A stretch of DNA of 19,487 bases from Rhodospirillaceae bacterium UBA3470. GTDB lineage: Bacteria; Pseudomonadota; Alphaproteobacteria; Rhodospirillales; Casp-alpha2. Of this stretch, positions 15,199 through 19,487 are shown piece after piece. Within the stretch, counting starts at the first letter, position 1. The number at the start of each line of letters is the position of its first letter. The notes below the pieces were generated by a model, which made no database searches, was not told the origin of the DNA, and worked only from the letters and a program-made list of their open reading frames with translations. Location: NCBI GenBank assembly GCA_002378125.1, contig DFRF01000037.1, positions 1-19,487 of the forward strand, read 5' to 3'. Made by a program: the position numbers and the translations under genes.

Positions 15199-16443
15199 GT
15201 GAAGATTATGGAACAACAAAACAACTCCCGCATTTACATCGTCGATGATGACAGCCTCTCTGCAAAGGTTATGTCCTCATTGCTGAGCGATTCCGGACAC
15301 ATCGTTGAATCGACCACCGATGCTGCCTCCGCCTTCGACAAGATTCTTGATGCCAGACCGGACTGCGTAATCTGTGAAATGATGATGCCTGAAGTCGATG
15401 GGTTGAATCTATGCAAACGCATCCGCGAGACTCCCGACTTGGCGGGCATGCGGTTTATCATGGTTTCGGCGAAAGCCTATGAGTTTGACCAAAAGCGCGC
15501 TTTCGAGTTCGGCGCCGATGGCTACATCCGCAAACCCCTTAACACGGAGACATTTGCAAATCTGGTAAACCGTATTTTGGACGATCATATCGACATGAAA
15601 TTCTGGGGCGTGCGTGGCACGCTTCCTGTCCCTGGCGACCAAACGCTCAAGTATGGCGGCAATACCTCTTGCGTCACCCTGGAATTTCCTCGCGAACAGT
15701 TCTTCATTTTCGACGGCGGTAGCGGCATCAAGAATCTCGGTGACTCCTTGATGGCTGAGAAGCGTAGCCGCATTCGCGCTCGCATTTTCATTTCGCATCC
15801 CCACTGGGATCATATTAACGCAATTCCCTTCTTCACACCTCTGTACGTGCCGGGAAATGAATTTGAGATTCTTGGTGCGAACCAGGGCGACACCACCATG
15901 CGTGAGCTCATCTCGGCACAAATGGACGGGGTCTACTTCCCCATCACCTTGAGCGAATTTGGCTCGCGGGTCTATTTTCGCGACCTGGAAGAGGAAAGCC
16001 TCGAGATCGACGGTATTGGCGTAGAAACCAAACTCCTCAGCCACCCCGGTAAATGTCTCGGCTATCGAATTAACTACAATGGCCGCTCCATCTGCTACAT
16101 CACCGACAATGAGATGTTCAAGGAAACTAGCGAGTTCTACTTCCCGCACTACGAAAAGAAACTGGCCGATTTCTGCCGCGATTCCGACGTCCTGATTACG
16201 GACACCACCTACACCGACGAGGAATACGAAACCAAAGTCGGGTGGGGGCATTCGTGCATATCGAAGGTAGTGCAGCTTGCCGACGTCGCCGACGTCAAGA
16301 CCCTGTATCTATTCCATCATGACCCGGACCAGTCGGATGCAGACATCGATAACAAGCACGAGTTGGCTGCGAAGATGCTGATAGAACGCAATTCATCGGT
16401 CAAACTGGAGACGCCAAAGGAAGGCGATCTATTTAAGATTTAA
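15199..16443 (+). CDS. Receiver domain fused to metallo-beta-lactamase-fold hydrolase
   Basis: 414 residues. Residues about 11-130 form a CheY-like receiver: acidic pocket VDDD (16-18), switch Ser in MVSA and Lys in RKP. The phosphorylation-site aspartate is replaced: PDCVICEMMMPEVDG has Glu60 where D is expected. From about residue 132 (MKFWGVRGTLPVPG...YGGNTSCVTL) a PhnP/Lactamase_B_2-type MBL domain follows, with HPHWDH (200-205), SHPGKCLGYR, TDNE and HHD (373-375) supplying metal ligands. The hydrolase is probably a phosphodiesterase-like enzyme; the substrate is unknown. The protein is cytoplasmic, with no signal peptide. The GTG at 15199 and the ATG at 15208 are both possible starts and neither has a strong ribosome site. 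A RidA-family gene follows after 32 bp. Confidence 0.9.
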   Translation: MKIMEQQNNSRIYIVDDDSLSAKVMSSLLSDSGHIVESTTDAASAFDKILDARPDCVICEMMMPEVDGLNLCKRIRETPDLAGMRFIMVSAKAYEFDQKRAFEFGADGYIRKPLNTETFANLVNRILDDHIDMKFWGVRGTLPVPGDQTLKYGGNTSCVTLEFPREQFFIFDGGSGIKNLGDSLMAEKRSRIRARIFISHPHWDHINAIPFFTPLYVPGNEFEILGANQGDTTMRELISAQMDGVYFPITLSEFGSRVYFRDLEEESLEIDGIGVETKLLSHPGKCLGYRINYNGRSICYITDNEMFKETSEFYFPHYEKKLADFCRDSDVLITDTTYTDEEYETKVGWGHSCISKVVQLADVADVKTLYLFHHDPDQSDADIDNKHELAAKMLIERNSSVKLETPKEGDLFKI

Positions 16444-16475
16444 TCTTCAGCAACTTTGATGAAGGAGATTGAAAG

Positions 16476-16946
16476 ATGGCAGGTAACGTCGACGCCCGCC
16501 TTGCTGAACAGAGCATCGAACTTCCTGGCGCGGCCTTGCCGGCCGCAAACTACGTGCCCTACACGATCGCCGGGAACATGGTGTTCGTCTCGGGGCAGAT
16601 CACAGTACGAGACGGCGAACTCAAATTTCTGGGCCGCCTCGGCGATGACATGGGTGTGGACACGGGCTATGAGGCCGCGCGTCTTTGCGGCCTCAATCTG
16701 ATTGCTCAGTTGAAAGAGGCTTGCGACGGTGATTTGGATCGAGTGAACCAGGTGGTCAAACTCGGCGGCTTCGTCAACTCCACAGCCGAGTTCACCGATC
16801 AGCCCAAGGTAATTAATGGCGCGTCCGACCTCATGTTAGCGGTCTTCGGTGAGCCCGCCGGACAGCACGCTCGTTTTGCCGTTAGCGCCACCTCCCTTCC
16901 CCTCGGTGTCGCCGTGGAAGTAGACGGAATCTTTGAGATCGATTAA
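16476..16946 (+). CDS. RidA/YjgF-family protein
   Basis: 156 residues of the YjgF/YER057c/UK114 fold, which forms trimers. RidA proteins hydrolyse reactive enamine and imine intermediates made by PLP enzymes, but this longer subgroup may do something else. Visible blocks are AANYVPYTIAGNMVFVSGQI, LCGLNLIAQLKEACDGDLDRVNQVVKLGGFVNS and QHARFAVSATSLPLGVAVEVDGIFEI. The last includes the conserved arginine (HAR) used for carboxylate binding in active RidA enzymes. An AAGGAG site lies 8 bp before the ATG, the best ribosome site in this part of the window. It is probably co-transcribed with the receiver-MBL gene 32 bp upstream. Confidence 0.93.
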   Translation: MAGNVDARLAEQSIELPGAALPAANYVPYTIAGNMVFVSGQITVRDGELKFLGRLGDDMGVDTGYEAARLCGLNLIAQLKEACDGDLDRVNQVVKLGGFVNSTAEFTDQPKVINGASDLMLAVFGEPAGQHARFAVSATSLPLGVAVEVDGIFEID

Positions 16947-17258
16947 CGAGATCGGCCGGCGGCCTAAAAGCGCAAGAAGTTACTCGCTACGGGCTTATTC
17001 TTAGCCAAGCCGTAGCCGAAAACGTTATCTCAGCCTGTCGCGCCCGAATCTTCGGCATGACACAGCAGAGCCTTGCACGGGTTGGGCACGCGATGCTTAG
17101 CGCCAGGACGCCACCGGCAGCGCCAATCCCCTTGAGGGGCTTGTTGAATAACATGGTGCCAGTATGCCTGTTTCCCATTTCGCGAATAAGTTCCCGTTAG
17201 GTCACTTTTTCGTGCGGAATGGATTGCCAAATGTGCTACGAACCCGCATGTCTAGATC
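16947..17258. other. 312-bp gap without a recognised gene
   Basis: No coding frame with family resemblance was found. The stretch holds a hairpin with CTACGG (16987-16992) and CCGTAG (17010-17015), lacking a T-run, and a short stem CCCC-TTGA-GGGG (17128-17139). The latter runs into GGGGCTTGTTGAATAA (17136-17151), which recalls ends of IS5-family elements such as IS903. No partner repeat or transposase was seen, so the origin is unclear. It may be a decayed gene or element. Confidence 0.35.
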
Positions 17259-18431
17259 ATGCCCGATGGTCGCGAAGCCATAACTGTCCGCGTCGTTACA
17301 TCCCTGGAAGATGTCGATGCCCGAGCCTGGGACACCTGCGCCGGGGAGGACAATCCGTTCGTCAGCTACAGTTTTCTCTCCGCACTTGAAGATAGCGGTT
17401 CGGCCACTGGCGAGACGGGCTGGGCATGCCAGCACTTGATCATCGAGGACGGCGACGGCGGATACCTAGGCGTTGCACCTATCTACGTGAAAAGCCATTC
17501 CTACGGCGAATACGTCTTCGACTGGGGTTGGGCCGACGCCTATGAGCGTGCCGGCGGCCAGTACTTTCCAAAACTACTCTGCGGCGTTCCGTTCACGCCG
17601 GTGACTGGCCCCCGCCTCATGGTCGCACCTAACTCCGTAGATCACGAAAACGACATCCGCGCCGCCCTCTGCGCTGCGATGGTCCAGATCGCCGACCGGC
17701 TAAAACTATCGTCCATCCATATCAATTTTTCTACTAAGCCAGAATGGGACCTAATGGGCGAGATGAGTTTTTTGCTTCGTCAAGGTCAGCAGTTCCATTG
17801 GGAGAACAACGGGTACGCCACCTTCGACGATTTCCTGGCCGGCCTGTCGTCGCGAAAGCGCAAGAATATTAGAAAGGAACGCGCCAAGGTTACCGATATC
17901 GGCCTCAACATCCGCGCCCTTACCGGTGACGAAATCACCGAAGGCCACTGGGACGCGTTCTACAAGTTTTACCGCAATACGTCAGACCGGAAATGGGGTT
18001 CTGCGTATCTGAACCGCCGCTTCTTCTCCATGCTCGGCGAGCGATGCAAGGATAGCGTCGTCCTCATCTACGCCGAGGCTGACGGCCTACCCGTCGCCGG
18101 TGCGCTTAACCTCGCAGGGTCCGATACCTTGTTCGGCCGAAACTGGGGTTGCGCGGCCCAGTTCAAGTTTCTTCACTTCGAGACCTGCTATTACCAGGCC
18201 ATGGACTACGCCATCGCCCACGGACTGAAGCGCGTCGAAGCCGGCGCCCAGGGGCCCCACAAAATTCAACGCGGATACCTACCATCCGCCACCTACAGCG
18301 CGCACTGGATCGCCGATAAGTCCTTCCGCGACGCAGTGGAGCAGTTCTTGGAAGAAGAACGCCAGGGTGTCGAATATGAAATGGAATTGATTGCTAAACA
18401 TTCCCCGTTTCGCAAGGGGGATGGAGGCTAG
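17259..18431 (+). CDS. FemAB/GNAT-like acyltransferase (DUF482, COG3146)
   Basis: 390 residues, cytoplasmic, resembling the DUF482 / 'peptidoglycan biosynthesis' group of predicted N-acyltransferases (FemAB-like fold). Typical segments are DNPFVSYSFLSALEDSGSATGETGW near the N-terminus, YVFDWGWADAYERAGGQYFPKLLCGVPFTPVTGPRLM in the middle, SSRKRKNIRKER as a basic motif, then RNWGCAAQFKFLHFETCYYQAMDYAI and VEAGAQGPHKIQRGY towards the C-terminus. The substrate has not been established for this family as far as I know. The ATG at 17259 lacks a clear ribosome site, but the following residues look family-like. It is preceded by an unannotatable gap and probably has its own promoter. Confidence 0.88.
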   Translation: MPDGREAITVRVVTSLEDVDARAWDTCAGEDNPFVSYSFLSALEDSGSATGETGWACQHLIIEDGDGGYLGVAPIYVKSHSYGEYVFDWGWADAYERAGGQYFPKLLCGVPFTPVTGPRLMVAPNSVDHENDIRAALCAAMVQIADRLKLSSIHINFSTKPEWDLMGEMSFLLRQGQQFHWENNGYATFDDFLAGLSSRKRKNIRKERAKVTDIGLNIRALTGDEITEGHWDAFYKFYRNTSDRKWGSAYLNRRFFSMLGERCKDSVVLIYAEADGLPVAGALNLAGSDTLFGRNWGCAAQFKFLHFETCYYQAMDYAIAHGLKRVEAGAQGPHKIQRGYLPSATYSAHWIADKSFRDAVEQFLEEERQGVEYEMELIAKHSPFRKGDGG

Positions 18432-18649
18432 ACAAACTCATCGCGAGGTCCGAAGCCGATCGACCACAACGATTTGGCGCACCTTGTATTCAACAAAGCT
18501 CATGCTCCCACTACACAAACACGCTATGATACATCGATGGGACCATCCCAAGACCTTACACCATGAGATATTTTTCGAACCCCGAAACCGCGAGTGACCC
18601 TCCTTTAACCTTTTGGCGCTAAACTCTGTGAATTAGAACGGAGACTGAG

Positions 18650-19201
18650 ATGCGATTGTTCGCGGTGCTTCTGGGCGCCCTTATAGCACATGCACTGGTG
18701 GGCGCGGCACCGGCCCAGGCAGAGCGCTGCACCCGCGTCATCCAACAGGGTGGTTTGGAATACATCGTCAACACCTGTAACGCCTGCCGCAAGGTTAACA
18801 TCCGACGAAAACGGCGTGGCATTGCGATGCCGGTCATGCGCACCTACGATATTCAACCGCGGTCTAAGTTCCCCACCTCCTTCAAGGGTGTCGGGCGGTC
18901 ACGGATAACCAGCGAAATTCTCTGCGAGGGCGCCCAGGGCGCAGGCACCAACATCATGTCTCCGAAGGCCAGGCAGACCGCGCAAAAGAAATGCGTCACC
19001 CTTAAAGTCACCGTCACTGGTGGCGTAGTCTTGGTCAATAACTGCACTAGCTGCCGCGGCGTCGCGGTCGAGCGTTACGCCTCGAACGGCAAGTCCATGG
19101 GCCGCCAAGCCTACAAGATGCAACCGCTCTCCGTCATTCAGATCCACTCTAAAGGCTCTGCCCAGGTCGGCTATCTGGCCGATGTCCCCTGCCCATCCTA
19201 A
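18650..19201 (+). CDS. Secreted protein with duplicated four-cysteine module (unknown family)
   Basis: 183 residues. A signal peptide (hydrophobic 3-20, then AQA before Glu25) predicts export to the periplasm. The mature part is two copies of one module of about 66 residues: Cys27, Cys43, Cys46, Cys92 and Cys115, Cys132, Cys135, Cys181. The internal spacings are 16/3/46 and 17/3/46. Both copies share N-x-C-x-x-C-R, an IQP/MQP motif followed by a Ser two residues later, and a final hydrophobic-x-C. A basic, Ala/Gln-rich linker (93-114) joins them. Two disulfides per module are likely. I do not recognise the family. A CGGAG site lies 6 bp before the ATG. The gene stands alone, with 219 bp before it. 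Confidence 0.75.
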   Translation: MRLFAVLLGALIAHALVGAAPAQAERCTRVIQQGGLEYIVNTCNACRKVNIRRKRRGIAMPVMRTYDIQPRSKFPTSFKGVGRSRITSEILCEGAQGAGTNIMSPKARQTAQKKCVTLKVTVTGGVVLVNNCTSCRGVAVERYASNGKSMGRQAYKMQPLSVIQIHSKGSAQVGYLADVPCPS

Positions 19202-19487
19202 GCCGCGTCTCCATTACGGCTATTCGTACTAATCTCACCACCGACGGTCTGATTAACCAAGTCGGCGACTCCAAATCCCGGAGCTTCGGAAAGAAGCGGT
19301 TCAAGGCGTTAATCTACGACGCCAATGTCCAACCCATAGAAAGTCAGTCGGAAACGATGATGAGACACTAACACGACCAGCACGGCGAACATACACGCGC
19401 CGCGACGACGTGTCGATTATCGGGTTCAAAACCGGCTAAAACCGCAAACCTGGCCGGGACGGCCTCAACGCATCCGAAGTTTTGGAT
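19202..19487. other. Right-edge region without a recognised gene
   Basis: No complete gene was found in these 286 bases. A minus-strand frame of about 40 codons is open from the right edge to a stop near 19368, but it matches nothing I know and could be chance. A 5-bp-arm hairpin AGCCG/CGGCT follows the secreted-protein stop, without a T-run. Confidence 0.3.

Noticed and set aside
15409..16251. Long minus-strand frame (280 codons) inside the receiver-MBL gene
   Set aside because: It lies wholly opposite a gene with clear domain motifs; it is a codon-bias shadow with no recognisable protein features.
17030..17230. Minus-strand frames in the gap before the acyltransferase
   Set aside because: The translations show no known domain and no ribosome site; the gap is treated as non-coding or decayed.
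18538..18550. TGGGA-CCA-TCCCA repeat before the secreted-protein gene
   Set aside because: The arms are only 5 bp and no promoter could be placed around it; too weak to call an operator.

Overview
The window reads as chromosomal DNA of an alphaproteobacterium, most likely Rhodospirillales-like. The main evidence is the neighbourhood accB-accC-aat / DUF2155-MlaD-MCE-NDUFA12, an NDUFA12-type complex I accessory protein (found in Alphaproteobacteria and mitochondria), an alphaproteobacterial-type class II ribonucleotide reductase of about 1,230 residues, and a moderately GC-rich, densely coding sequence. No rRNA, tRNA, CRISPR array, prophage or intact mobile element was recognised. The species assignment is inference from gene content.

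Left part (1-4898). A minus-strand cluster runs alpha/beta hydrolase -> gamma-carbonic anhydrase -> a gene cut by the left edge whose first 19 residues resemble MeaB-type GTPases. A DEAD-box RNA helicase faces right from a near-consensus promoter. It converges on a TetR-family regulator that has a perfect operator-like palindrome in front of it. Behind that lies a fused ThiS-ThiG thiazole synthase gene, whose predicted promoter is bracketed by a 16-bp direct repeat.

Middle (4899-10717). accB, accC and aat form a tight plus-strand operon: fatty-acid synthesis plus N-end-rule tagging. It converges on a minus-strand block of NDUFA12, two single-domain MCE/MlaD-like proteins and DUF2155. A PAS-PAS-GGDEF diguanylate cyclase sits at the downstream end of this block.

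Right part (10718-19487). A 547-bp intergenic region carries two NrdR-box-like sites exactly 32 bp apart, then a leader with inverted repeats, then nrdJ, which ends in a strong intrinsic terminator. Next come a receiver/metallo-beta-lactamase fusion protein with a RidA-family protein, a 312-bp gap without a recognisable gene, a FemAB/GNAT-like acyltransferase and a small secreted protein built from two copies of a four-cysteine module.

Most of the window is housekeeping. The most unusual items are: the receiver-MBL fusion, in which Glu replaces the phospho-accepting Asp; the duplicated four-cysteine secreted protein, which matches no family I know; the paired NrdR-like sites in front of a B12-dependent reductase; and the repeats flanking the thiSG promoter. 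I did not find a clear multi-gene novel defence or mobile system.
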